Source: CAUYUA01 sp963575675
Lineage (GTDB): Bacteria > Pseudomonadota > Alphaproteobacteria > Azospirillales > Azospirillaceae
NCBI GenBank assembly: GCA_963575675.1
Contig: CAUYUA010000066.1
Span: 1-64,000, forward strand
Length of the DNA stretch: 64,000 nt
Reading direction: 5' to 3'
Part shown: positions 48,571 through 56,885 of the stretch, piece after piece
Layout of the letters: every line of letters begins with the position of its first letter
Numbering within the stretch: position 1 is the first letter of the stretch
Notes under the pieces: generated by a model
Told to the model about the DNA's origin: nothing
Databases searched by the model: none
What the model saw: only the letters and a program-made list of their open reading frames with translations
Translations under genes and position numbers: made by a program

Positions 48571-48894
48571 TTATAGTCGATTGCGGGTGACGTATCGCGT
48601 CGCCATATCCAGCCCCACGACAATCACCGTTAGAATCGGCAAGATTTTCACCAAGTATGTAACGCTGTATTTTTCCGTCATCGGCACGATTTGTTCTAAA
48701 ATCGACCAGAAAATGTAGGGGATGAAGCTTCCGACCGCAAAAATCTTGAATTGATCGCTTTCAATATAAAAGTAGTAGCGCAGGAAGCCGACGCACACCA
48801 CAGCGAATATCGTGGAGAGGATTAACTGAGACAGGCTGTCGAACATATGTCCGAAATACATAATCAGCACCATGCTGGCGGCTGTAAAAACCAT
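48571..48894 (-). CDS. Small membrane protein of unknown function
   Basis: The 107-residue product has three or four hydrophobic segments (for example 'LILSTIFAVVCVGFL', 'FAVGSFIPYIFWSIL' and 'ILPILTVIVVGLDMA') and a short basic C-terminus. No family is recognised. GGGA a few bases before ATG 48894 is a plausible ribosome site. It precedes the glucan synthase gene by 140 bp in the same direction, so it may assist that enzyme or be transcribed with it; this is inference from position only. Confidence 0.6.
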   Translation of the reverse strand: MVFTAASMVLIMYFGHMFDSLSQLILSTIFAVVCVGFLRYYFYIESDQFKIFAVGSFIPYIFWSILEQIVPMTEKYSVTYLVKILPILTVIVVGLDMATRYVTRNRL

Positions 48895-49118
48895 GTTCAG
48901 CTATCCCTCGTCTGAAGCTTTTCTGACGACCAGAATTCTTTGATCGTTTTGCTGTTTTTGAGACCTTGCATGATCTTTTCTGATCGTTTGCGCTGGAGAA
49001 AACGCGGCGGACAGAGAATAAAGTCAGGCAAGAAAAGCGCACGGCGTCCCATATTGGATTCTTATCATCCATACCAGCGATCGAACAAATCGTCTAGTCT
49101 GTGTGGCAAGTTTTTTCC

Positions 49119-49284
49119 TAAGAGTCTGCCCGAAGAAAATATCAATGCTTTCAGCGGCCTTTGCGGTCGTCCATCGGATCGAATTCCCTGCCCGTCGCTT
49201 TGTTGCGCTTACGGGCTTTGATCTCGATGGATTGGCTTGTTGAAGCTGCTGGAAACATTGATATTTTCTTCGGGCAGGCTCTTA
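49119..49284. mobile_element. Family 3 MITE-like element, 166 bp
   Basis: Terminal inverted repeats of 29 bp (49119-49147 and 49256-49284) differ at one base and begin 'taagagtctgcccgaag'. The interior has no gene. It shares 'gcggtcgtccatcggat' with the interior of the element at 63723. The ends resemble those of IS5-type elements, so it is probably an internally deleted relative of such an IS; no parent IS is in the window. Confidence 0.75.
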
Positions 49285-49334
49285 TGGGGGCTCCGCTGAA
49301 GTTATTGGCGTTTGTTCGTGATGGGTTGAATAAG

Positions 49335-49437
49335 AATTAGGCGGGGTTAGGGACTGCGTTCCTGGTTTTTCGGGATCATAAGAGAGGTTTTTACTTGTGG
49401 TCTAAGAGGCTGGGAACGCAATCCCTCGTCTCGTCTA
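49335..49437. repeat. Family 1 extragenic palindrome, inverted pair
   Basis: 'ggttagggactgcgttcctgg' with 'cgggatcataagagagg' and the inverted 'gctgggaacgcaatccct' face each other across a short centre, forming an imperfect stem just after the kinase-like gene's 3' end at 49446. The rest of the gap 48895-49445, apart from the MITE-like element, shows no gene. Confidence 0.65.
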
Positions 49438-49445
49438 ATTCTTAT

Positions 49446-50360
49446 TCAGGTTTGGGGCGCGTCACATTGGAAGCACTGTTCAATTCGTTCCAAGATTTCG
49501 CGTCGAAGCAAAGGGGGCAAAGATGCGCCGATTTGGGAGTCCGTAAGGGCGCGCCAACGCGCCATCCATGACAGGCTCCGCAAGCGCACCCATTGTCGCG
49601 TCGCTTCACGCCACGGCGCCGCCATTTGCGCCAATGCGCTTGGAACGGCGTTCATCCAAGTTTCGTAAAATATCCGGCTTTGTTCCGGAGACAATACAAT
49701 TTTGCGCCCGCTTGCCCACAACAAAGATGTCGGAAGTTCAGCGTGGGCCAAATCCACCATGGGGCAACCGTAAGAGAGTTTTTCTAAATCGACGAACCAT
49801 CCTTTTCCTTGCGCGTCGATCAAAAAGTTTCCGGGGTGCGTGTCTACGCCGATGAGCGTTGTCGGCGCCGGAGTTTCAATAAGAGAAATTGCTTTCCGCG
49901 CTTGCTCCATGTCTTCGCGTAAGCGTTGGAGAGTCGTTTTAGAGAGACCGGCTGCGTTGAAGAAGGCGGTTTGAGCTTCTGTTTGGCGCACCAGAGTCGC
50001 CATTGGGTCTGGGGGCGAGGCTAATGGTGGGCGTTGCTCCGGCGGGGGGAGGGGAAGGCGGTGTAGGGCCGCTAGAGTTTGGGCGATGATCGGCAGGTCG
50101 TCGGGAAGAGTTGGGGGGTGGCCTTGTATTTCTTCGATGATAAGGCCGCCGAGAGGGTGATCTGAGGTTGGCGGCAGAGGATTGAAGAGTCGGGGGGTGA
50201 CGGTTGATGGTTCTGCGCGTTGGAAGCATATGGCTTGGTGCGTTAGATCGATTCCGAGGGCTGCTCCGCGTGGGGTTCGCAGCAAGAATCCGCTTTCGTA
50301 AGAGCGAAAATGCGCATGGCTGACGCCTGGAGCGGGGAGGGGATGGGTTTCGAAGCGCAT
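49446..50360 (-). CDS. Aminoglycoside phosphotransferase-like kinase, substrate unknown
   Basis: The 304-residue product has the fold signature of the APH/choline kinase group: 'LIGVDTHPGNFLIDAQG' as catalytic loop (Asp with downstream HPGN) and 'GWFVDLEKLSYGCPMVDLAHA' as the metal-binding segment. The N-terminal lobe is weakly conserved ('GGLIIEEIQGHPP', 'TLAALHRLPLP'). Family members phosphorylate sugars, choline, thiamine or antibiotics; nothing here points to a substrate, and resistance should not be assumed. It lies downstream of ilvE on the same strand but is separated by a terminator-like hairpin. Confidence 0.75.
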   Translation of the reverse strand: MRFETHPLPAPGVSHAHFRSYESGFLLRTPRGAALGIDLTHQAICFQRAEPSTVTPRLFNPLPPTSDHPLGGLIIEEIQGHPPTLPDDLPIIAQTLAALHRLPLPPPEQRPPLASPPDPMATLVRQTEAQTAFFNAAGLSKTTLQRLREDMEQARKAISLIETPAPTTLIGVDTHPGNFLIDAQGKGWFVDLEKLSYGCPMVDLAHAELPTSLLWASGRKIVLSPEQSRIFYETWMNAVPSALAQMAAPWREATRQWVRLRSLSWMARWRALTDSQIGASLPPLLRREILERIEQCFQCDAPQT

Positions 50361-50418
50361 GGAACGAAGTTATGCCCTTTGACTCTTTTGAACAAGCCTT
50401 TGACTCTTTTGAACAAGA

Positions 50419-50464
50419 ATGAGACCGGGTCTAGGGGGAGGCTGGACCCGGTCTCATTTTTTTG
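50419..50464 (-). terminator. Hairpin between ilvE and the kinase-like gene
   Basis: Arms atgagaccgggtc / gacccggtctcat enclose 13 bases. T residues follow on the plus strand and a weaker T-rich stretch on the minus strand. It probably ends the ilvE transcript. The lip 'gggtc' again resembles family 1. Confidence 0.6.
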
Positions 50465-50497
50465 TGTTTTTTTATGAGTTGTGCGGTCTCTCGCCTT

Positions 50498-51370
50498 TTA
50501 GGAGCGGACAAGCTCATCATAAGAAGTTAGAAGGGTTTTCGTGATTTGGCCGGGAGTAAAGAATAAATCGTCGATTTGGCCGACCGGCGTAACCTCTGCG
50601 GCTGTTCCGGTGATAAAAACTTCTTGAGCGTTCTTGAGTTCATCTGGTTGAATATGGCGCTCAATCACCTCTATCCCATGTTTTTGGGCGAGGCTAATGA
50701 CTGTTTGGCGTGTAATTCCATTCAGGAAGCAATCCGGGGTAGGGGTGTGGAGTTTGCCGTCAATGGCGAGAAAGAGGTTTGCGCCGGTGGCTTCGGCAAG
50801 GAAGCCGCGATAATCGAGCATCAAAGCGTCGTGGCATCCTGCGTTCTCTGCGGCGTGTTTGCTCAGAGTGCAGATCATATAAAGGCCCGCCGCTTTTGAA
50901 TCAGTGGGAGCGGTGTTGGGGGCCGGGCGACGCCAACGAGAGGTTTGTAATTTGATTCCCGCCATGCGGGCTTCGGGTGAGAAATAACTCGGCCACTCCC
51001 AAACGGCGATGGCCAGGTGAATTTTGGAGGTTTGAGCGGAGACGCCCATCATTTCGCTGCCGCGCCAGGCGACGGGGCGGACATATCCGTTGACGATATT
51101 ATGCGCTCTGACCACTTGAAGTGTGGCGGCGTCGATTTCTTCAACCGAGAAAGGAATCGCGTACCCGAGAATCTCGGCGGAGCGAGCGAGGCGCGCGCTA
51201 TGCTCCGTGAGCTTGAAGATGCGGCTGTTGTAGACGCGCTCGCCTTCGAAGACGCAGCTTGCGTAATGCAATCCATGGCTTAAGACATGTAATTGAGCGG
51301 TGCGCCATGGGATCAGGGCGCCATCGAACCAGATGTCGCCGTTGCGGTCATCGAAAGGAAGAACGGACAT
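50498..51370 (-). CDS. ilvE: Branched-chain amino acid aminotransferase
   Basis: This PLP enzyme (class IV fold) interconverts leucine, isoleucine or valine and their 2-oxo acids. The 290-residue product starts 'DGNGDIWFDGALIPW'-like, and has 'LHYASCVFEGERVY' and 'YVRPVAWRGSEMMGV'. The Schiff-base lysine is in 'PTDSKAAGLYMICTLSK', and 'DALMLDYRGFLAEATGANLFL' and 'VFITGTAAEVTPV' complete the pattern. Length is normal. A D-amino acid transaminase is less likely given these motifs. It is monocistronic in appearance, with the terminator at 50419. Confidence 0.92.
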   Translation of the reverse strand: MSVLPFDDRNGDIWFDGALIPWRTAQLHVLSHGLHYASCVFEGERVYNSRIFKLTEHSARLARSAEILGYAIPFSVEEIDAATLQVVRAHNIVNGYVRPVAWRGSEMMGVSAQTSKIHLAIAVWEWPSYFSPEARMAGIKLQTSRWRRPAPNTAPTDSKAAGLYMICTLSKHAAENAGCHDALMLDYRGFLAEATGANLFLAIDGKLHTPTPDCFLNGITRQTVISLAQKHGIEVIERHIQPDELKNAQEVFITGTAAEVTPVGQIDDLFFTPGQITKTLLTSYDELVRS

Positions 51371-51694
51371 AGTTTGTTGAATCCTTGTTGGAATATACCT
51401 CGTTCACCTGAGAATCCGGTCTTTGGTTAGGGAGATCGGAGGGGGGGGACTTGAAGTTTATTTCTCAAGGAATCTGGGTATATATTCTTTTTCCGTAGTC
51501 TTTGGTAACATTGGTTGTGTGGGCTGTCAATGCGGCGACCAATTGACCAATCGATCAATCAACCCGTCAATGCAACAATCGGGTTATCGTATTATAAATC
51601 GTATTATGAAACTAAAGAGAAGCCGGCGGCTGAGAACACAGTTCCAGGATACTCTTCAGCTTTCATTTTATTTTATTAATTAATCACCCATTCG
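51371..51694. other. Intergenic region with a decayed family 1 fragment
   Basis: The 320-bp gap lies between ilvE's start and the 3' end of the deacetylase-like gene. 'gccggcggctgagaacac' and 'agttccaggatac' at about 51612-51648 look like a worn family 1 core. Short tandem 'aatcaa' and 'cgtattat' repeats occur at 51550-51610. No gene is seen; the ilvE promoter must lie here. Confidence 0.4.
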
Positions 51695-52759
51695 TCATTC
51701 TTCCGGAATGAAGAATTGGACGCCCAACCAACGCCACCGGCCTTCCTCTGCGGGCAAAGTGCAGTTAATGCGCGCACGTCCCGGCGGGAATGGGTCCGCA
51801 ATGCGGACCTCTATACGGTTAACGTCGAGTCGCTCCAGAAGCGTGCGGCCTTGGCCGGAAGCAAAACAGGCCAGCCGGGCGACGTCGGAGATGTCGTTGG
51901 ATACAGAAAAACCAAAATTCGGAGGATTGTTGCCCGCTAAAACCGGATCGACAGGCGTGATGTCGGTCACGGGCAGAGGCAAGGCGTTGGCGGCGATCTG
52001 GAAACGCTCGATGCTGCCATAGGCTTCATTCAGAATGAACCGAGGTAAGGCAAAGCGATCGGAGCGCGGCGACGCGACTCCGGATTGTTGCCCGAAAGCG
52101 GCCTCAAAACCATGATCAATAACGCGCGAACGCACTTGCAAACTATACTCGCCATAGGGGTAAGCAAAGAAGGCCGGCGTTACGCCGAGTTCGGTTTGCA
52201 GCCTTTTCATCGTGCGCAAGATATCTGCGTGATTTTCTTCGTCGGTTTGTTCGGCCATGGCGGCGCCGGAGGCGGGAAGAGCGCCGATGGCGACTCCGGC
52301 ATTGACCAAAGCGCGCAACTCGGCCCAGGTCATGTGTGTTCCGACGTGGCGATCGATGGGATCAGAGGCGACGAACAACGTGAAAGGCACGCCAGCGGCG
52401 CGCAGACGAGGAAAAGCGTCTCGAAAAACCGAACGCGAAGCATCATCTATCGTTATAGCGACTGTTCGATCAGGAAGAGGTTCGCCGGAGCGAAGGGCGT
52501 TGATGATGCGGGACAGCGGCAAAACCGTGTAATCTTCCGATTTCAGCTCTTCAAGATGGGCTTCGAATTGATCGAGGCGGATGCTGTTGGCGGGAGAGCG
52601 GTCTTCCCCAAAGAGATTATACGAAAAGATCACCGCGCTTCCGGACGCAGACGCGGGAAACGCGCTCTCGATCGTCGCGCCCAGCCCGGCGGAGACGCTC
52701 AGCGCGAACCAAAGCGTTTGAACAAAAAAAGAAGGGATGTATCGAAGATTCCGCGCCAT
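51695..52759 (-). CDS. Exported polysaccharide-deacetylase-like protein lacking the zinc histidines
   Basis: The 354-residue product has a signal peptide ('FFVQTLWFALSVSAGLGA') and a NodB-like fold: 'VAITIDDASRSVFRDAFPRL' keeps the catalytic and metal Asp pair, and 'FFAYPYGEYSLQVRS' is motif 3. The second motif, normally IGxHTxSH with two zinc-binding His, reads 'IGALPASGAAM', so metal binding should be lost. A C-terminal domain of about 100 residues follows. ATG 52759 is chosen for the signal peptide and GAGG six bases upstream; the frame runs on to 52924. It is divergent from bioA across 238 bp. It may bind rather than modify polysaccharide; that is inference. Confidence 0.8.
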   Translation of the reverse strand: MARNLRYIPSFFVQTLWFALSVSAGLGATIESAFPASASGSAVIFSYNLFGEDRSPANSIRLDQFEAHLEELKSEDYTVLPLSRIINALRSGEPLPDRTVAITIDDASRSVFRDAFPRLRAAGVPFTLFVASDPIDRHVGTHMTWAELRALVNAGVAIGALPASGAAMAEQTDEENHADILRTMKRLQTELGVTPAFFAYPYGEYSLQVRSRVIDHGFEAAFGQQSGVASPRSDRFALPRFILNEAYGSIERFQIAANALPLPVTDITPVDPVLAGNNPPNFGFSVSNDISDVARLACFASGQGRTLLERLDVNRIEVRIADPFPPGRARINCTLPAEEGRWRWLGVQFFIPEE

Positions 52760-52997
52760 TCCCGCCTCGTGGACCGACCAGACAGATGTTGCACAACAGT
52801 GAGTTTCTGCCAAGTCATTGACCGGCTTTGGCGCTCGCAGAGCTGGAAAGAGTCTCCGATCTGCCACAGTTTGCCGTGGCTGCGGCGGCGCGCGCTCGCG
52901 CGCCGGGACGAATGCGCCAAACATTCGGCTCGTTGGTGTAATATGAAGACGAAAAGAGGTCGGAGGCGGCCCTTTTTGTTTTAGTTTCGGGGCGCAG

Positions 52998-54317
52998 ATG
53001 AAAGACGATATTGTTTCTTTAACGCGCGATCATGTTTGGCGGCCGTTTACTCAAGAGGCGATCGCTCCTGATCCTATGGTTGCCGTTCGTGGGAAAGGCG
53101 CTTATCTCTACACTTCCGAAGGACGCGCTGTTCTTGATTTGATTTCATCTTGGTGGGTTAATCTGCATGGTCATGCGCATCCTGATATCGCGCGCGCCAT
53201 TGCTCGGCAGGCCGAAACTCTTGAGCAAGTTATTTTCGCCGATTTTACTCACGCTCCGGCGGCGCGGTTGGCGGCGCGGTTGGCGTCTCTTTTGCCGGGC
53301 GATCTTGACCGCGCGTTTTTTTCTGATGACGGATCGACCGCCGTTGAAGTCGCGTTGAAAATGGCTCTGCAATATTTCGCCAATATCGGGCAAGAAGACC
53401 GCACGCGCATTCTTGCTTTCGAGGGCGGTTATCATGGAGACACCGTCGGCGCCATGTCGGTTGGACGTAGTTCGGGATATTTCCGGGCTTGGGAGTCTTT
53501 GTTGTTTCCCGTCGAGGTCTTGCCCTATCCCGAGACTTGGATCGGCGATGACGCAGTCGAGGCCAAAGAAGCCGCAGCGTTGACGGCTTTAGAGAAAGCT
53601 TTAACGCCGCAGATCGCCGCCGTAATTGTCGAGCCGCTCGTTCAAGGCGCGGGAGGCATGCGAATGTGTCGTCCGTCCTTCTTGCGGGCTCTGGCGGATC
53701 GTGTGCGCGCGGCAGGCGCATTATTGATTTTCGACGAAGTGATGACGGGGTTTGGCCGCGCCGGATCGGTGTTCGCGTGCGTCGGCGTTGGGGTGACGCC
53801 TGATTTCGTGTGCTTGTCGAAAGGGTTGACCGGCGGATTTTTACCGATGGGCGTCACCGTGGCGCGTGAGGCGATACATCAAGCGTTTTTGGGGAAAACA
53901 TTGCAAAAGGCGTTTTTGCATGGTCATTCATACACGGCGAACCCGTTGAGTTGCGCTGCGGGATTGGCGTCTTTGGATTTGTTGCTTTCAGACGATTGTC
54001 GAGGACGAATCGCAGCGGTGGCCGCGATTCATTGTGATCGTCTTTCAAGGTTTGTGGGATTCCGTCCTCGTTCGGTTGGAACCATTGCGGCGGTGACGAT
54101 TGGAGAGGGGGGATATGAGGCGAGCATTGGGTCTTGTTTGAAGGAGGTCTTTCGCAAACAAGATATGTTGTTGCGACCTTTAGGTTCGGTGGCCTATTTC
54201 TTGCCGCCTTATTGCATTGAGCCTTTGGATTTACACCGAGCTTGGGATGTTTTGGAGTGTGCAACGCAAGGGATGCGCAGTGGGTTATCTAAAACTCTAA
54301 ACGATCCCGGAGTCTGA
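52998..54317 (+). CDS. bioA: Adenosylmethionine-8-amino-7-oxononanoate aminotransferase
   Basis: BioA converts KAPA to DAPA in biotin synthesis, using S-adenosylmethionine as amino donor. The 439-residue class III aminotransferase has 'HVWRPFTQEAIAPDPMVAV', 'LDLISSWWVNLHGHAHP' (substrate pocket), 'FEGGYHGDTVGAMSV', 'LIFDEVMTGFGRAGS' and the PLP lysine in 'CLSKGLTGGFLPMGV'. 'AFLHGHSYTANPLSCAAG' separates BioA from other aminotransferases. No other bio gene is nearby. It faces the deacetylase-like gene across a shared promoter region. Confidence 0.95.
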   Translation: MKDDIVSLTRDHVWRPFTQEAIAPDPMVAVRGKGAYLYTSEGRAVLDLISSWWVNLHGHAHPDIARAIARQAETLEQVIFADFTHAPAARLAARLASLLPGDLDRAFFSDDGSTAVEVALKMALQYFANIGQEDRTRILAFEGGYHGDTVGAMSVGRSSGYFRAWESLLFPVEVLPYPETWIGDDAVEAKEAAALTALEKALTPQIAAVIVEPLVQGAGGMRMCRPSFLRALADRVRAAGALLIFDEVMTGFGRAGSVFACVGVGVTPDFVCLSKGLTGGFLPMGVTVAREAIHQAFLGKTLQKAFLHGHSYTANPLSCAAGLASLDLLLSDDCRGRIAAVAAIHCDRLSRFVGFRPRSVGTIAAVTIGEGGYEASIGSCLKEVFRKQDMLLRPLGSVAYFLPPYCIEPLDLHRAWDVLECATQGMRSGLSKTLNDPGV

Positions 54318-54334
54318 ACGATCCTAGAGAAAGA

Positions 54335-54430
54335 CCGCTTCACGAACGAATAAGGGGAGCGTCCTTGGTCCGAGCGATTAGGGGGCCGAGCGATTGGGAG
54401 GCCGAGCGATTGGGAGCACGGTCTTCGGTT
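54335..54430. repeat. Short tandem repeats after bioA
   Basis: 'ccgagcgatt(a/g)ggggg' type units recur about three times at 54379-54418, and 'gaataaggggagcgtcc' precedes them, recalling family 1 pieces ('aataaggg', 'cgagcga'). It is probably a rearranged family 1 copy. Confidence 0.45.
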
Positions 54431-54481
54431 CCGCTTGATTTCACAGCATATACTCTGTCCAATTGAGAACCCAAAAAAAAC

Positions 54482-54612
54482 TTCGAAAGAATCCGGGCTC
54501 CGCCCTCGACCCGCCAAAGGCCGGGAGGCCTTTGGAAACCATGACTTGGAGTTTGTAACGACCGGATGAGTGTGGGCCGTTTCAATTCGGGAAGGCCGCA
54601 TGATTCTCGAGT
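54482..54612 (-). repeat. Family 2 dispersed repeat (minus orientation)
   Basis: The reverse complement reads gagaatcatgcggcc, then 'aaacggcc', 'ctccaagtcatggtttccaa' and 'ggcctttggcggg', matching 40566-40680 in order and spacing. It lies between bioA and yebC in a 425-bp gap with no gene. Confidence 0.7.
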
Positions 54613-54742
54613 TCTTAATCAACGGAGCGTATATAGCCGTGAAATGAAATTTTTCTCGGTCCATTAGAGTGTGATCGCGCGTAGGATGTGCTAAACCTTC
54701 TCAACCGCGCTTATCGGAATTGGTTCGAGGCTTTGACAACGC

Positions 54743-55492
54743 ATGGCTGGTCATTCTCAGTTTAAAAACATCATGCATCGCAAAGGCGCTCAAGACGCCA
54801 AGCGAGCCAAAATCTTCAACAAGTTGGCGCGCGAGATCACTGTCGCCGCAAAAGCCGGGCTTCCTGATCCAGCCGCCAACCCACGCTTGCGCGCCGCAAT
54901 TCAGGCTGCTCGCGTGCAAAACATGGCGCGTGATCGCATCGAACGCGCAATTCGCAGCGGCTCTCCCGGTGGCGACGCGTCCTCTTATGAAGAGGTCCGT
55001 TACGAAGGCTACGGTCCCGGCGGCGTCGCTTTGATCGTCGAAGCCCTTACCGATAATCGCAACCGCACGGCGGCCGAGATTCGTTCCGCCTTCACTAAAT
55101 ATGGCGGTTCTCTTGGCGAAACCAACTCGGTTAGCTTTATGTTCAGCCGTATGGGGTTGGTGCTTTACCCGGCGGCGGCGGCGAGCGCCGATGCTATGTT
55201 CGAGGCGGCCTTAGAAGCCGGAGCCGACAATGTTGAGTCGTCGGAGACCGAGCATGAAGTGACCACCGCCATTGAGCGTTTCTCGGTGGTGCGGGATGCG
55301 TTGGAGGCGCGGTTCGGCGTGGCGGAAACAGCGCGTTTGACCTGGAGACCGCTGAATACGACGGCCGTTGATGAAGACGTTGCAGTTAGTTTGTTGAAAT
55401 TGTTGGATGTGTTGGAAGATAACGACGACGTTCAAACGGTCGAAGGCAATTTCGACATTTCTGAGGCGTTGATGGAAAAGCTTGCGGGTTGA
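54743..55492 (+). CDS. yebC: YebC/TACO1-family protein
   Basis: The 249-residue product has the family start 'AGHSQFKNIMHRKGAQDAKR', 'PRLRAAIQAARVQNMARDRI', 'YEGYGPGGVALIVEALTDN' and 'KYGGSLGETNSVSFMF'. Members act as translation factors that help ribosomes through difficult sequences such as proline runs; some were described as DNA-binding regulators. It precedes ruvC, as in many bacteria, but a strong inverted repeat separates them. Confidence 0.96.
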   Translation: MAGHSQFKNIMHRKGAQDAKRAKIFNKLAREITVAAKAGLPDPAANPRLRAAIQAARVQNMARDRIERAIRSGSPGGDASSYEEVRYEGYGPGGVALIVEALTDNRNRTAAEIRSAFTKYGGSLGETNSVSFMFSRMGLVLYPAAAASADAMFEAALEAGADNVESSETEHEVTTAIERFSVVRDALEARFGVAETARLTWRPLNTTAVDEDVAVSLLKLLDVLEDNDDVQTVEGNFDISEALMEKLAG

Positions 55493-55545
55493 GAGCTTGT
55501 GCGAAGTCGCGTCTCTGGAAAGAGCGCTTGTTGAGTAGACTCGAT

Positions 55546-55640
55546 AAAAAACGGGTTCCAAGGGTGTTCCCTTGGCTGGGGGGGCTGGTCCCCCGGCCCC
55601 TTCCAGCCAAGGGAACACCCTTGGAACCCGTTTTTTTGTG
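55546..55640 (+). terminator. Long inverted repeat between yebC and ruvC
   Basis: Arms of about 34 bp (55546-55579 and 55603-55636), with 'aaaacgggttccaagggtg' on the left and its complement on the right, enclose a G/C-rich centre and end in seven T. It can act as a strong terminator for yebC, so ruvC probably needs its own promoter between 55640 and 55676 or relies on read-through. Confidence 0.75.
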
Positions 55641-55676
55641 CGCGTCTTTTGTGCGCGTATGCGTCGGAGGTTTGTT

Positions 55677-56186
55677 TTGAGCGTTTCTCGGCTGATCGGC
55701 ATAGATCCCGGGTTGCGACACACGGGCTGGGGACTGGTCGAAGCCGACGGCAACCGCTTAAGATATCTGGGCGACGGTGCGGTGGATTCTGATGGCGACT
55801 TGCCGTTGGCCGAGCGACTGCGCCAACTACACGATGGTTTGATGACGGTTATGGCGCATTATCAGCCGAACGAAGCGGCGGTTGAGGAGACTTTCGTCAA
55901 CCGCAATCCCGCGTCGACGCTGAAATTGGGGTTGGCGCGCGGCGTGGCGTTGCTGGTGCCTGCGTTGGTGGGGTTGCCGGTGGCGGAGTATTCGGCGAAC
56001 GTAATCAAGAAATCCGTGGTGGGGACTGGCCACGCCGACAAAACTCAAGTTCAGGCGATGGTGAAGATTTTATTGCCGGGCTCATGCGCGCGCTCTGCGG
56101 ATTCCGCCGATGCTCTGGCTGTGGCGATTTGTCACGCGCATCATCGAGCGACGCGCTTGGTCTGGAAAAGCGGAGGCATGTCGTGA
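55677..56186 (+). CDS. ruvC: Holliday junction endonuclease RuvC
   Basis: RuvC cuts Holliday junctions during recombination repair, working with RuvAB. The 169-residue product has the catalytic acids in 'LIGIDPGLRHTGWG', 'EAAVEETFVNRNPAST' and the C-terminal 'SADSADALAVAICHAHH'. The TTG at 55677 is taken as start because CGGAGG ends six bases before it and the protein then matches the normal N-terminus; an ATG at 55659 lies before that ribosome site. The stop overlaps the ruvA start by GTGA. Confidence 0.95.
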   Translation: MSVSRLIGIDPGLRHTGWGLVEADGNRLRYLGDGAVDSDGDLPLAERLRQLHDGLMTVMAHYQPNEAAVEETFVNRNPASTLKLGLARGVALLVPALVGLPVAEYSANVIKKSVVGTGHADKTQVQAMVKILLPGSCARSADSADALAVAICHAHHRATRLVWKSGGMS

Positions 56187-56830
56187 TTGCGCGATTGACC
56201 GGGCGACTCGGCGGCGCAGGCGCCGATTGGGTGATCATTGATGTCGGCGGGGTTGGGTATCAAGCGTTCTGCTCGGGGCGCACGATCTCTCGCCTGACGG
56301 CGGCCGCAGAGAGCGATGGAATCGTTTCGGTGCAAGTCGAAACCCAGATACGCGATGATCGCATCGTGTTGCACGGGTTCGCCGACGCTGCGGAACGTGA
56401 GTGGTATCGGTTGTTGTTGACGGTGCAAGGCGTGGGGCCGCGCGTGGCGCTGGCGATTCTCACGGTTCTGTCGCCGGACCAGATTTTGCAGGCTTTGGCG
56501 GCGCAAGATCGTGTGGCGCTGTCTCGGGCCGATGGGGTGGGGCCGAAGCTGGCGGGGCGGATCGTCTCGGAGCTGAAAGACCGCGCCGGCGCAATGGCGC
56601 TCGGTCCGGCGGCGAGCGGCGGCGCAAGCGGAAACCTTGCCGGCGGCGGAGCGGGTTCGACTGTCGGCGCGGCGTCCGGAGCTTTGGCCGATGCGACCTC
56701 GGCTTTGATCAATTTGGGCTATGGGCGGTCGGAGGCGTTATCGGCGGCGAGCGCGGCGCGGCGGGCTTTGGGGGAGAGCGCCGATGTCTCGGCTTTGATT
56801 CGACAGGCGTTGAAGGAGCTGGCGCGATGA
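56183..56830 (+). CDS. ruvA: Holliday junction-binding protein RuvA
   Basis: RuvA clamps Holliday junctions and loads the RuvB motor. The 215-residue product has the OB-fold start 'VIARLTGRLGGAGADWVIID', two helix-hairpin-helix motifs ('VQGVGPRVALAIL' and 'ADGVGPKLAGRIVSELKD'), a Gly/Ala-rich linker and the RuvB-binding domain III ('ALINLGYGRSEALSAASAA'). The GTG start at 56183 overlaps the ruvC stop and has CGGAGG six bases upstream, so translation is coupled. Confidence 0.95.
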   Translation: MIARLTGRLGGAGADWVIIDVGGVGYQAFCSGRTISRLTAAAESDGIVSVQVETQIRDDRIVLHGFADAAEREWYRLLLTVQGVGPRVALAILTVLSPDQILQALAAQDRVALSRADGVGPKLAGRIVSELKDRAGAMALGPAASGGASGNLAGGGAGSTVGAASGALADATSALINLGYGRSEALSAASAARRALGESADVSALIRQALKELAR

Positions 56831-56885
56831 TCGGTTTTGTGAGCGTCGTTGCTGCGGATGTTGTCTTCGGGGTTGATTTTCGGCG

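Noticed and set aside
48761..49072. 103-codon minus-strand frame upstream of the small membrane protein
   Set aside because: It is in another frame over the start of the better-supported membrane protein at 48571-48894 and lacks motifs.
49446..50360. Antibiotic-resistance gene
   Set aside because: Only the general APH fold is visible; the sequence gives no sign of a known resistance enzyme.
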